From Monilinia fructicola (taxonomy: Eukaryota > Ascomycota > Leotiomycetes > Helotiales > Sclerotiniaceae): a stretch of DNA of 64,000 nt. The stretch is from the NCBI GenBank assembly GCA_008692225.1, contig VICG01000011.1, positions 744,001 to 808,000 of the forward strand. Direction: 5' to 3'. The notes below the pieces were generated by a model that worked only from the letters and a program-made list of their open reading frames with translations, had not been told where the DNA came from and ran no database searches. Both the position numbers and the translations under genes were made by a program. Position 1 is the first letter of the stretch. Every line of letters starts with the position of its first letter. Of the stretch, positions 26,336-38,400 are shown in pieces.

Positions 26336-27343
26336 ATGAGTAAATTCGGTGTCCTAGTAATGGGACCTGCAGGTGCAGGAAAAGTGAGTCTTCAATGTGC
26401 CATTCATTCTGTTTCCTCGCTCTACACGTTTTGCTCTTGATTCATCAAAGTCCCAAAATTTCTACGTGCCACCAACCAAACGGAAGATATCTAACCTTGC
26501 CCCTCCCCCTCCCTTCAGACAACCTTCTGCACCGGCCTGATAAACCACCTCCAAAATAATCGCCGTTCTTGTTTCTACATCAATCTCGACCCTGCCGCCG
26601 AAACCTTCTCCCACGAGCCCGATCTCGACATCAAGGACCTCATCTCCCTCGAAGATGTGATGGAAGAGATGGGTCTAGGGCCCAACGGTGGCCTAATCTA
26701 TTGTTTCGAATTCCTGCTCGAGAATCTGGACTTCCTCTCCGAAGCCATCGAGCCGCTGACCGAAGAATATCTCATCATCATCGATATGCCCGGCCAAATT
26801 GAATTGTACACACACATCCCGATATTGCCCGCCTTGGTGAAGTTCTTGACCCGCACCGGCGCCTTGGATATCAATCTGTGCGCGGCGTATCTGTTGGAGG
26901 CGACGTTTGTGGTGGACCGGGCGAAGTTCTTCGCGGGCACGCTATCGGCCATGAGCGCAATGATTATGCTGGAAGTACCGCACGTCAATATCCTCTCCAA
27001 GATGGATTTGGTGAAGGGCCAGGTCGCCAAGCGGGAGCTCAAGAGATTCCTGGATCCGGATACGTCGTTGTTGGACGACGATCAAGAAGAAGATGATGGC
27101 GAGGGAGAAGCCAAGGACGCGCAGACGTTGATGAAGGGCAATAGTTTCCGCCGGCTGAACAAGGCCGTGGCGGGCCTGATTGATAGTTTTAGTATGGTCT
27201 CGTATTTGAGGTTGGACGTGCAGAGTGAGGATAGTGTGGGGGGGATTTTAAGTTACATCGATGACGCCATTCAATTTCACGAGGCGCAGGAACCGAAGGA
27301 ACCAAACGACGAGGTGGAATATGACGAGGCGGATATGGAATAG
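26336..27343 (+). CDS. GPN3: GPN-loop GTPase 3
   Basis: GPN GTPases assemble RNA polymerase II (and III) and help its nuclear import. GPN3 works with GPN1 in the cytoplasm. Exon 1 is 26336-26383 and exon 2 is 26519-27343; the 135-nt intron splits the P-loop. The joined protein is 290 aa, typical for the family. Visible motifs are the P-loop GPAGAGKTT (about residues 10-18), the diagnostic Gly-Pro-Asn insertion in MGLGPNGG (about 70-72), the G3 motif DMPGQIE, and the base-binding SKMD. The C-terminus is acidic. The start MSKFGVLVMGPAGAGK agrees with other fungal GPN3 proteins as I remember them. Codon third positions are GC-rich compared with SLD3 and VPS9. GPN2 is the nearest alternative, but length and motif context favour GPN3. 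Confidence 0.95.
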
Positions 27344-28153
27344 AGTGTGCTATTAGCTTGCTCGGTCGAGTTGTCTGGTGGTCATGGAGGATAAGGCAAT
27401 GGGATATAGTCTCGGGGAACATTCAGACGGCTGTACGGATGGTCAATCGAGTATACTTCGATCGTCGATAACGATCAGAGGCGCATCTCTGAACAGGCCT
27501 TGGATTCGAAGGGGCAATGGCGTTGGGGAGGAATGGTTCTGCTTTGCATAGCGCGGGTGTTCATTTGGTAGACAAGTATCTTGGGCATTTCCAAGAATAA
27601 CCGGAGAAATCCCAAATCCTTCAAAAGACTTCAACATTTTCACGTTTCGTGTTCCATCTCCTCGTCACCATGTGCCAATTCTTGTGCGGTATAGTATTAT
27701 GTCCATTGCTAAGAATACCCCATTGCTGCTAGCAAAAGGGAAACAAACACCCTTCACCATTGCTGATGCCGTAATGTCTATGTGCCGATGCCTCCTATCC
27801 AATATTTTTACCCCTCGCCCATCCCATCCTATTTCTTCTTCGCCCTCGTCACTTCGCCATTTTCGTGGATCATCATTATGCCATGACCTTTTGAACAACA
27901 TATCATATCCCAAAACATAAACGCCAACCCATCAAAAAGCCTCGCTCTCCCTCCCGCACAGTATCACCGGTCGACCTCCCGTCTGAAAGTACCCCCTCTC
28001 ATTCACATCCCTCGTATCATATCCTTCCTATGTACCCTCCCAAAACCCATCCACACCCCGCTCCCCCGCCCTCCAAAATCTGCGACTTCCACCCCCCCCC
28101 CTATCCCAAACACACCAATCAGCACATCAACCATCCCCCCACACCCCCTTCAA
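27344..28153. other. Convergent intergenic region between GPN3 and the Apq12-like gene
   Basis: About 800 bp holding the 3' ends of two convergent genes. Short overlapping open frames only, C-rich from 28030. No RNA gene or repeat seen. Confidence 0.5.
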
Positions 28154-28715
28154 TCACCACCTCCCCATCTCCCTCTCCCTCACCGCCCTCTCGTACTCCT
28201 CCCCAAACCTCTCCCTCACCCCCATCACCCAAACCCACAACTCCGCGCCCGACCTCCCCACCCCCCTCTCCCACACAATCCACGCGCCCAGCCCCACCGC
28301 CCCCCAAAATACCACCCCAAACGCCAAGCGCACCCCAAACGCCACGACCCGCCTCACGAACCCCACGATGCAGAACACGCCCCAGAGAATCAAGAGCAGG
28401 ACTCCGAGGGCGAAGAGCCCCGGCGAGCGCTGCGCTTCGCGCGCCGCGAGGTCGAGGAGCGGGAGGAGGATCGGCGTGAGGAGGGTGAGGGCTTGGGTGT
28501 AGAGGGGGTGGAGGATGGCGTGGAGCGTTTGGTAGGTTTGATGGATGAGGGGGAGCGTGTCTTTTAGGTGAGGGTAGGCGGTTTGCATGTAGGGGATTAG
28601 GTTTGCGTAGATGGGGAGGGTGATGTCTGTGGAGTTGGGGTTAGTGGTTGCGGGTTTTCTTGGAGTGAGGTACGTTGGGGCGAGTGGCGGACTTACTGGT
28701 GAAGAGGGCATCCAT
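28154..28715 (-). CDS. APQ12: Small membrane protein, probable Apq12 family (nuclear envelope/ER)
   Basis: A 19-nt first exon (28715-28697) joins a second exon (28626-28154) across a 70-nt GT..AG intron, giving 163 aa and an uninterrupted frame. The N-terminus reads MDALFTNITLPIYANL. A hydrophobic, Leu/Thr/Pro-rich amphipathic half comes first. Two membrane segments follow: one starting about LFALGVLLLILWGVF and one about LAFGVVFWGAVGLGAWIVW. They are separated by an Arg-containing turn (VRRVVAFGVRLA), and the tail is charged. The hairpin layout, size and the MDAL start resemble Apq12, which acts in nuclear envelope lipid homeostasis and nuclear pore assembly. The assignment rests on remembered resemblance, and an unrelated small membrane protein remains possible. 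The coding DNA is unusually GC-rich for this window. Confidence 0.6.
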
Positions 28716-29921
28716 CTTGGAGGTTGGATTGGACTGGGGTGGATTGGGTTGGATGGGTGTGATGATTTTTCGTATATACAGGGAAGGGGATTGGAGTTAA
28801 TTGATAGGTTTGTTTAGGCGAGAGGAAATCTTCTTTTTCTTCTTCTTCCTCTTCTTCTCCTTCTTCTCCTTCTTCTTTCTCTGTTTGTTCTTGGTTCTCT
28901 TTTGTTTGTATGCTTGATATTGCTATATCAAGATATTGATTTCCCCTCTTAACTTTCAACACCTGTCTTGTGAGCTTAGAGCTCCGTAGAGCTTGGAGCT
29001 TGGAGCTAGGAGCCGGGAGCCGGGAGCTTGTACAGAAGTACTGTACCGACGACCGCACACCACAACCGTACAAACTTACAACCACCAACCACCAACCTGG
29101 AAGCAAGCAAGCAATGATCTATCCACTCGCACTTATAAATCCTCCTCCCCAGAGACCCAAAACGCAAAAGACCCAAAGACCAAAGGGTATTTGTGAAAGT
29201 TGAAATCCCCTAGAATCTCGAGGTAGGTAGGAAGGCAGCCTTAGCAACCTTCGTGACGTGATGGCGGTTCTCTAATTCCAAAAGAAAACAATAAAAAAAA
29301 CATATACAGTAAATATAGAGATTTTTTTTCTTTCGGGATATTGCATATGTTGCATGCGTTGCATGTCTATGGATAGATTGGATTGGATTGATGTTGGGGT
29401 GCCAAACCCTAACTGGACTGGTGGAGTTTTGTTATCAGTTTGTTTATCGGGATGCGAGGAAGGAGCTAATGATAAGTATTGTAGTGAGGGGGCAAGGAAA
29501 GAACTTCAAAGTTCAAAGGGATGGATGGTGCGGGCTCCACATCCCTAGGTAGGTATCAGTCAGCTCTACCGAGTCTGCTCGTCTGGTGCAGGTTGATTTA
29601 GGAATTTGTTCTTATATTCACTGGGTATACTTCCAGTCTGCATCACGTCAAGTATTGAAAGGTATCCATGGACATCAATTGGAGGAGATGTTGTGATTTG
29701 TATATGATTCATGAACTTACTCATATCTTACAGCTATACTATCTATGCACGTATGTACGCGTTACGACGCCAAGTTCTGAAATAGCTCAAACGATACGCC
29801 AATGCTATGCTATGCTATGCTATGCTAAACCCTATGCAATGCAACCATCCATGAATACCTATACCTATGTGACAGTCGGTGGGTAATCTTCAAGCCAATG
29901 TACTCCTTCCTGTTAATGCAA
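28716..29921. other. Intergenic, upstream of the Apq12-like gene and downstream of SLD3
   Basis: About 1.2 kb with a CTT-rich tract (28830-28890, on plus), a GAGCTTGGAGC repeat patch near 28980-29030, and five copies of atgct at 29803-29826. No gene recognised. Confidence 0.5.
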
Positions 29922-32835
29922 TCATGCCAAGTCATCAATATCATCATCATTCCATCCTAACGCCTCATAATATGATACCTCTTTCTTATAAATTTGTGTG
30001 GGGTTCACTTTTTCCAGTGCTACTGGCACATCTCTTATATTTTCTTGATCTTGATGTGAAGGGTCGGAAGGATGACTGTGGCCAAATTTCCATACGCCTA
30101 TTTTGCCCAATGGTGTTTCTTTCAATGGTGTGTCCTTCAATGATATTTCCTTCAATGGCGTTTCTTCTATGCCGTTATACAAGGTAGAGGGTGAAGGTTT
30201 CTTGATTGGTGTTTCCAAAATGCCCCGTGGAATAGCTGATACCGAACGTCTTCTCACCACGGACTCGGGAACACTTTTAAATAGTTGTGCGCTCGAACGA
30301 CGCATCTGCAATGGTGAAGAAGGTGGTATTGTACCATAATCGGTATCCCGATTTTTGAAGTTACTTGTTGGTCCAGGCAAACCAGAAAAAGATATACGAC
30401 TGGGAGTCGCTTGTATCGAGTCCCGAAAGGGATCTGGATCATATGAACGACGGACTGTAGATTGTGGTATGGCAGATACACTCGATGGAGGAATGACGCC
30501 AAGTTCCATCTCTTCACTCTTTCTGGCTCCACCAACAGCTGATTGAGATTCACCAAACACATCCTTTTGACGGTTGGTTTTGGGTGTGGCCTTGATCTGT
30601 ACCGATTGAAACCCTTGGAATAAGGGATTTCTGACCGGTTTTTTAGATTTTCTTGGGTGTCCAGCCGAGGCGGATCTTCGCTCAGCAGTCTCAGCCAACG
30701 TCTTACCAGCCAATTCACGATTTGGCTTCTTGAGTGCTAAAATGGCATCCTTCAATTCTGCGTCAATTGCAGCTTGTTTCTTGGCCTTGGAGTTTGGATC
30801 TGGCGCTAGTGTACTCATATCAACCTCCCTTTGAGAAAATCTTTTCGAGTTCAAGACTCCGCCCCTATTAACATGCAGTGGCTTGAATTCGGCAGACGGT
30901 ATGTTAGACAGAGATGGAGCCTCACTGGCCTCTCTTTTCAGACCAGGAATTGTAGGATCGGTAGCAGACCTCATCAAAGAGATAGCCCTATTCGAGCCTA
31001 TTGACATACTACGTCTTTCTCTATCATCTGTCAACACACGCTGTAGACTTTTCTTTTGCTTTGCGGGAACAGGGCGTTTGGTGACGGCTCCTGGCCGAGT
31101 AGGCGTGTTCGAGAGGCTTGAAGATTTGGAAGTCCTGGGTTTTGAAGCCGATTTGGTGATTGGTCCTCCGAGTTTGCGGTTTATGGCATCACAACGATCG
31201 GGGAGACGTGCCGAGAAGAAGGGAATAATAACTTCTATACAGAAATCCTTGAGAATATTATCAGTATGTTTCACGGTATTTGCAGCTGTTGGGCCCGAGC
31301 CTGTATCTGGAGCCTTGATGTCTTCACTTGCGATGGACTGCCAAATGCATAGTCGATCAATATGTACATCAATAAGCATCGTGAGGTGGTCCTGTTTTTC
31401 TAGTTTTAGGTGTCCTTTCCTTGGTTTGGATTATATCGTCGTTGGGTAGGCTAGGTAGGCCTTCCTCCAAGTTTCCACCTGTTGAGACCAAAGGTTGCAA
31501 GGCAAGAATTTCAAGTATTACGATCATTTGGAGTTGTGTTTCGCGGATACGTAAATTTGCTATGCGAGTTCTCGCCAAATCATCTTTCGACGATCCTGGA
31601 GCTCCAGACTCTACCTCTTCATCATGGCCGATCCACCATTTGCCAATGAGTGATTCTTCATTTGGATAAAGCCCATTCTTCCCGGGTTTCATCTTCTTAT
31701 TGGTCTTCCTTCTTTTGGGCTTCGCTGTCACATCATCGGCACTTTGATCATGAATATCAATGGCCGAAACACAGACTGGTATACCATCGCGGTATTTCTT
31801 ATCAAGAAGGGTACTGGACAGTACAAGGCTTTCTAAAAATGCAATGAGCTCATTCATATCGAGATTGGCGTCAAAGTCGAGGTGAAATGCTGCACGTGCT
31901 CGTGATAATGGGCCTTTCGCGAAATAGGCTAATGAGGTTTTCGAGAGATAGAGCGATTCGAAGTACTGAGTTCTGATATTCTCAAATATTTCAGTGGCCG
32001 TGGCTTGTACTGTCGTCTCTATCACAGGCAAAGCAACAGTTGCCTGTGTTTCATTTTGAGCTTCCGATACGGGCACTGGTTCGGACGCAGCTGATTGAGG
32101 TCGGGACTCTGGTAATAGTGGAGTAGATGGTCTTTTAATCATAGACTGTATCGCTTCAATGGCGAGTCTCTTTTTCTTGTTGTATTTGCTTCCTGCGATC
32201 AATGGTACTGTCGAAGGTTCCAAGGCAGTCGCTCCCAAATGTAGTCCCTTGAATGGCAAATCTGTGCGAACAGTCTGGGCTACAACAGCCGAGGACTTCA
32301 ATTGATGTATGTTTATCCAAGAACCAAGTTGTAAAACGACATATAGTCCTCGGGACTCTCTCTCTACTGCGTATAAAGTCCGATTGTCATCCAATCTAGC
32401 TATGAGAACCATTGGCTGGTTTCCCATCCGTTCTTCCAATTCCAATATCTTAACATGAGTCTCAAAGAGTCGCGATTGGGGCAATGGATTTGTCGTAGAT
32501 CCAATATCCAGATACGAAAGTGGTAAATGCGATCGCGTGTAACAATATTATAGGTTGGAGGGTTCGAGGTCGAGCGTTGACTTTGGAAGGATATGGCTAT
32601 TTTTCCAATGAGATATATTGCTACGAGAATAATCAAATACGTAGCCTACCTTGACAACGAAGGTATCCTTGAGGAGGTCCTCGGGAGAATTGCCCCCTCT
32701 CTTCCGTTTCTTGCCCCCAAGACTTCTCAAATCATTTTCACAGGGCGACGGCAAGTTGGGAGTTAGGACACTAGATTGTCGACGCGATGGGCGAATCGAC
32801 GCGTCAAAGAAAGGGGATGCATCTTGACTTGACAT
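29922..32835 (-). CDS. SLD3: DNA replication regulator Sld3, frame broken twice
   Basis: Sld3 loads Cdc45 on licensed origins; CDK-phosphorylated S/T-P sites then let it bind Dpb11. Exon 1 is 32835-32650 and ends in DTFVVK. A 53-nt intron (32649-32597) follows, and the next exon reads on as PYPSKVNARP. Family-typical blocks are TRSHLPLSYLDIGS, FETHVKILELEERMG, DRLCIWQSIAS and DAINRKLGGP, which together identify the conserved Sld3 domain. The C-terminal third is basic, Ser-rich and full of TP/SP sites, with a short repeat around TPLKE near 30110-30170. The protein would be about 900 aa. Two one-base insertions must be removed to read it through: one at about 32539 (before TRSHLPL) and one near 31380 (between GPPH and LIDVHIDRL). 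SLD3 is essential in yeast, which favours assembly error over true loss. Confidence 0.85.
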
Positions 32836-35430
32836 ATCACCCAAGTATCGATATTTCTTATATCATGAGGAAATAACTGAATAATACAATGATCTCTAAT
32901 TTGATACAATGCAAAAAAAGAATTATTTGAAAAGTTATGTTGTTGCTGTTGTTGCTGGTGGTTAATAGTAGGTTGTATACCGGTAATAAAATATTTATCT
33001 GTGATATCAAGTTTCTACATCTATCTGTCTATCTATTAATCTACAGAGTAGAACTATCTGCAGCTAAACGCGAACGCGAACGCGCTTTAATGTGATTGAT
33101 TGATTGTGTAGAGTAGGTAATATAAAATATCCATACAACAGGGATTTGTTTAGCACTTTGGCATCGGAACTTTCTCTCCGACGGACCAGCATCGGCACCA
33201 GCACCAGCATCAGCATCAGCATTACAGTACATGTAGCACTAATTAGCACCCAGATTGTTGGAAGACTCCGTATTCTTTTCATTAGAACTGCCTCAACAGT
33301 CCTCTCCCTTGTCAGCCTTTTTGATTTGCATTTTGATGTTTTGATGTTCTGACTGGAAAACCTCTCTAGCCTTCAACTTCAAGGTACTTGAACAATCCAT
33401 GGATACGAAGGCAAGCCTACTCCGTATATAGCTGGCTGTGCTCGAAGACAAAGCAAGTAGGCAGCTGTAGAGTAGAGACTTTATCATGAGAGACCTCGGG
33501 ATAATGAATGAATCAATACAAGTAACGAGAATGATTTATTTAGATCTAGCATTACTTGTATGTCGATCGAACAGGTAGGTAGAAATGGCGCCTAATTACC
33601 GCCATATTCCTTTTCTTATTCAAGTTCTATTCTATGTGCTGTCCATAACCTTGGAAGTACAGTACAAGGTACGTACCAAACTACCTACTTGGGCAAACTA
33701 ACTTCTAATATCATGCAGAAAGGCTCAAACTTCGATCCTCGATCTTCGACATATACACCCCTAGCACCCCTAGCACCCCTACCAACCATTCTGCAGCCTC
33801 AAGTCAAAACTCTCCCCGACTGCCCAGGTGTGTGATACAGATACATAGCTGTTCATCAGATGTCAAGATTGAAATGCAGTGACTCCTTTTGCGCTCGCTT
33901 CCACATACCCACATACCCGTGGGACGTGAATTTATATTATGCTTTGGGGGTAAGCTGAGCCTTTACTTTTCAGGGATTCACTCTGAAACTCATCAATCTT
34001 TAAAGTGAAGAGAAGATCATCAGAACATGGGTGGCACCAAAGAGACACATGTCGCGGGGTTGTAAAGTTTGTTTGAAAGAGGTAATACTGTAAAGTGACA
34101 CCAAAGTGATCAAAATCAAAGGATCATCCATCTCCAGGGCTATGATTATTTTGGCTGAAGATATCTTTTCTCTATTAGCCGAGCAGATAAATACTGTGCG
34201 GCGAATCATCATCAGTATCCATCCGTATTGGAAGATTAATGAGATTAGGTAATCTTGGAATCTCTCATTAGCTTTGGCTACATATCTTGAACATCGAAAG
34301 AGAATTTAGAAAATACAAATACAGGTAATATATATATATATATTTATGTGTGTGTGTGTGTATATATATACCTAGGTAATGATTTATCAATTCATACACT
34401 TATCTACTCGAGCACTAGAGATTTAATTATTATTTTATTTCATTGTATCTATCGTATTTCAAATCATCCACCTCCAAAATCGATGTTCGCTTATTTTATT
34501 ATCCAAATTCGATTATTTACGATTCATATCTTTGCCTCAATTTTGATCTTTAATCGGGGCTTAATGATTAATTGTGATTCTATTTCCGTATCTTGTCCAA
34601 TCAAATAATTCATCTTCCTTCATCTGAAGAGCTAGCTACCCAATCCAATATACGGAGTAATATCTTCTCTCTATCAGGACACCACCTACCTTACTACATC
34701 CTCATCTCTCTACTTTGGCCTCTACGTCCACTCACTTATCTATCAGATAATTACACTCTACCTCTAATAGCTACACTCTCGTTACACTCACTCACATACA
34801 TACTCACATACTCACACTCTTGCATTCTCTCATTCCCTCAATCCCTCATTCTCTCATACCAACCATTGATTAATTGATTGATTCATTGATTGATTGATTC
34901 ATTGATTGATTGATTCATTGATTGATTGATCCATTGATTCATTTGCTACCTAGGTAATCGATTAATTGATTTCGTCTTCCTCTTTTTGAAGCTTTCCAAG
35001 GATCTTTTTAATCTAACCTGCCTAGGACTACTTACTTACTAAAAGTACCTACCTAGTAGTCACCTTCCTACAGAGTACCACCTACTTACTGTTAGATTTT
35101 CACTCAACGTTCTCTCTCTTGCAGCCATCTTCTCTTCCCTTTTGATATCTACATTTCCTTGAAAATTCAAAACACTTTCGATATTTACATACTTACCTTT
35201 CTTGCCTCAGCCGAAAGCTTTATTTTAAACATTCACTACAAATAGCACTCACTCCTTCATCTAAATTACCACTTCAGATATTCGCACCACTCACACACCA
35301 CACACCACACTCACGCCAAACCCCCCTGCTGTATCGGTACCAGGATGACATCCTATTGACGCTAGGCAAAGGGTAAATTACTTTTGGCAACATCTGATTT
35401 TCTATTAAAATATCAGTTTCACTTCGGATC
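32836..35430. other. Divergent intergenic region between SLD3 and SSK2
   Basis: About 2.6 kb without a recognisable gene. It includes a cagcac/cagcat repeat (33181-33220), a cccctagca repeat (33760-33782), (TA)n and (TG)n runs at 34328-34370, and ttgattgattca repeats at 34863-34945. TACCTAGGTA occurs at 34369 and 34947, TACGGAGTA or its complement at 33418 and 34651. From about 34680 the plus strand becomes pyrimidine-rich, consistent with the SSK2 promoter and a long leader. Confidence 0.6.
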
Positions 35431-38400
35431 ATGAGCTCGGAGATTTCACCTCGTGCTGTACGCTTCTCGGACAGGGACAGCAACCAAGGATTTGATACCT
35501 TAAAATCTTCTGTGATCATGGAGCGCCCACATGCTCAAACCAGCGATTCGGGTGGTTTCAGGTTCGACTGCAGATTCACAGGACTATGTCGAACATTTAA
35601 GTTCGGATCCTGCACACAATGTACACCCTGAGGATACATTCATTCCTATCGACCCTAGACCCCAAATGAATAGTATGAATTCGAGCATGCGCAGTCGAGG
35701 CAGTAACCCGGAGACAAATGTTGCAATATATGGCCGTGAAGCTTCATTCAGTAATCCACCCCAAACTCCATTAAATGGCGCAACGAGCAGACCTCAGAGG
35801 CCTACGGCACCAGCTCGAACTCCTTCAAGTACATATGCGCCTGCACGGCGACCCCAACAAGCTCCATACATGTCAATTTCAGACCGCAATCGATCCGGTT
35901 CAACATCCAGATTCAATAGACAGGATCCAAACGGGGCATATCGTGCGCAAGAAAGGGCTTATGTACAGCGCTTAAGGCAGAACGACCCGCCGTTCGAATA
36001 TTTTGAGCCCTACACCCCAAGTCTTGGGTATGGAACAGGATCAGATACAGAGGAAGAATCTCCATCAGAGCTACAATTCGAGGGCGACCCTTTCGACCAG
36101 GAGACGGTTCTTTTTTACAATAACGATGATATACAGCCTAGCGCTGAAGATCTAAAAGATCCCGCTAATAGAGAGCGCCTGGAATGGCATGGGATGTTAG
36201 CATCTGTGTTGACTGGAGACGTTGTCAGACAGGAGAAGAAACGTCTTATTGGTAATTCGGAAAATAAAGCAGAGAATATTGGTACAGAGATCTGGCTCGG
36301 GATTCGATCAAAAATATGCGGAAGAAGTTTAGGAGCCCAGCGGCGAATCCTCGAAGATACCCGGGCGAACCTCGATACCGTTCTTGAAGAGATCATTAAG
36401 TTTCAGGTACAAGGAGAGAGCGAGGCTGGAAAATCACCTCTTGACCAAGTAAGAGATATAGTTGCGAAGATCGAAAAGTGCGAAAGTCTATATCCATCTC
36501 GCACTGGCTTAGAACAGGCGAATAAATTGGCAGCATCCTCGCAATTCGCAGCCACTTGCGATGCTGTCATATCATGGCATAATACTACCGAACTCATTAA
36601 CGTGGAACTTGCTATCTTACAAAACTGGGTAGGAAATGCGGAACTTGACTTCAATAAAGTAAAAGAGCGCTCGCCTTCAGGGCATGGACTTTCTGACGAA
36701 TCATCATTCATTGATAGGTTGCTCAAGGAGGACGGTTTTGAGATCACTTCAGGGTGATAAAAGCATTCTTCTGGGTGTATCCGAGGTCATCATGAAAGCT
36801 AAGAATACACTCATCCAGAATTCCGAGGGATTCGCGAAACGGCATCTACCTCCTTACATTGAAGAATTACTCACTCTCATAAACTTTCCCTCCCGTCTAA
36901 TCGAGGAGATTATCAAAGTTCGACTACAGTATGCAAAGAAGATGCGGGATTCTACGCAACAGAACGCAATGATGGCTGAGCAAATGATCTCGCAATTTAG
37001 GATATTACTGAAACTTGCTATACTGATTAAGCAAGAGTACCTAACCATATCAAATCCCGAACCCGGATGGGATCTGCCACCGTGCATTGATGAGTCTTTT
37101 GATCAAGTGGTCTTGGATGCTCTCAAATTTTACTTCAAGATGCTCAACTGGAAATTGGGCGGAAACAAAAACACTTTCAAAGAGGCCGAAGTCCTCGAAC
37201 AGGAATGGGATTTCTCTAATGAGATCGGACGACATCTACAAGGCGGTGATGTTGAGGTAGCAGAACAATTCAGCTCTCTAACTCACAAAGCCTTCTTCCG
37301 TTTGAATACCACGTTTGAAAAAGAAATGGTGAGGAAACCAAAGGAAACAGCAGCCGAGATGACGAAGCGTTATAAGCAGAGTCTAGACTCCGTCCGTGTG
37401 CGACAGCGTATGTTACAGCGATTTTCCCGGGTTTTGAGTGATCGCTTTGAGAACTCGACGGATTTCAGCATTGCTATGAAGCAAAGTGGTCTACAAGAAC
37501 TATACTCAAGGCTTATTGAAACCGGGCACTTCTTGGTTTATACTGCAAGCATCGAGCATGATGGAATTTTCCTCATAGCCTCACCATCTTTATACAATCG
37601 ACCGCAAGATATTCAATCCATCCTGGGAACATGTTATCATTCAGATGATGTACAAGAAGATACTAGCAACCCTTACATATTAGTTCTTCGTCCCGAAGTC
37701 CCAATAGGATGGGATGGCCGACAAGTTGACTCGGCCTTGATAAACATTAATATCGACTTGAAAGTGGGTCATCTTCGACTCATTGCAGACGGATCGCAAG
37801 CCAGATTATCAAATGCTCGTCTAGCGTTCTTGGATTCTATAGGCTTACATCTAGATATGGTCGTTGAACAAAGATCCCATCTCAAGAAGGTTCACATCAA
37901 GCTGACCGATATCAAAAAAGTCGTATATAAGTTATCGAACCTGATCATGGACAGTGTAGAAATTGTTCGAAAGCAAACTGAAGGTTTAGAATGTCAAGAA
38001 CTCATTCAAACCTGTTTCGTCTTCGCCACTGAATTTGGTCAGAGGTCTCTGCCTTATATGGATCGAAATCGGAAACAAATGAACAATATCAAGCTTACAA
38101 AGATTGCCTTGGATTGGGTAAGCTTTATTTGTGATGATTGTGTTCCCACAGACCGTAAAACCTTTAGATGGGCGGTACTTGCACTCGAATTCGCAATGGT
38201 CATGACTCAAGGTCAGCATATATTAGCTCTCGGAGAAGACGAGTATTCAAGACTTCGTTCTAAAGTAGCGGGATGCATGTCTCTATTGATTTCGCATTTT
38301 GATATCATGGGTGCAAGATCAAACCTCGCCGCTCAAGCAGAGAAGCAGCGGGTGGAGACACTGAATGGCCAGTTTAGAAAGATGGACATCAGAGGAATGG

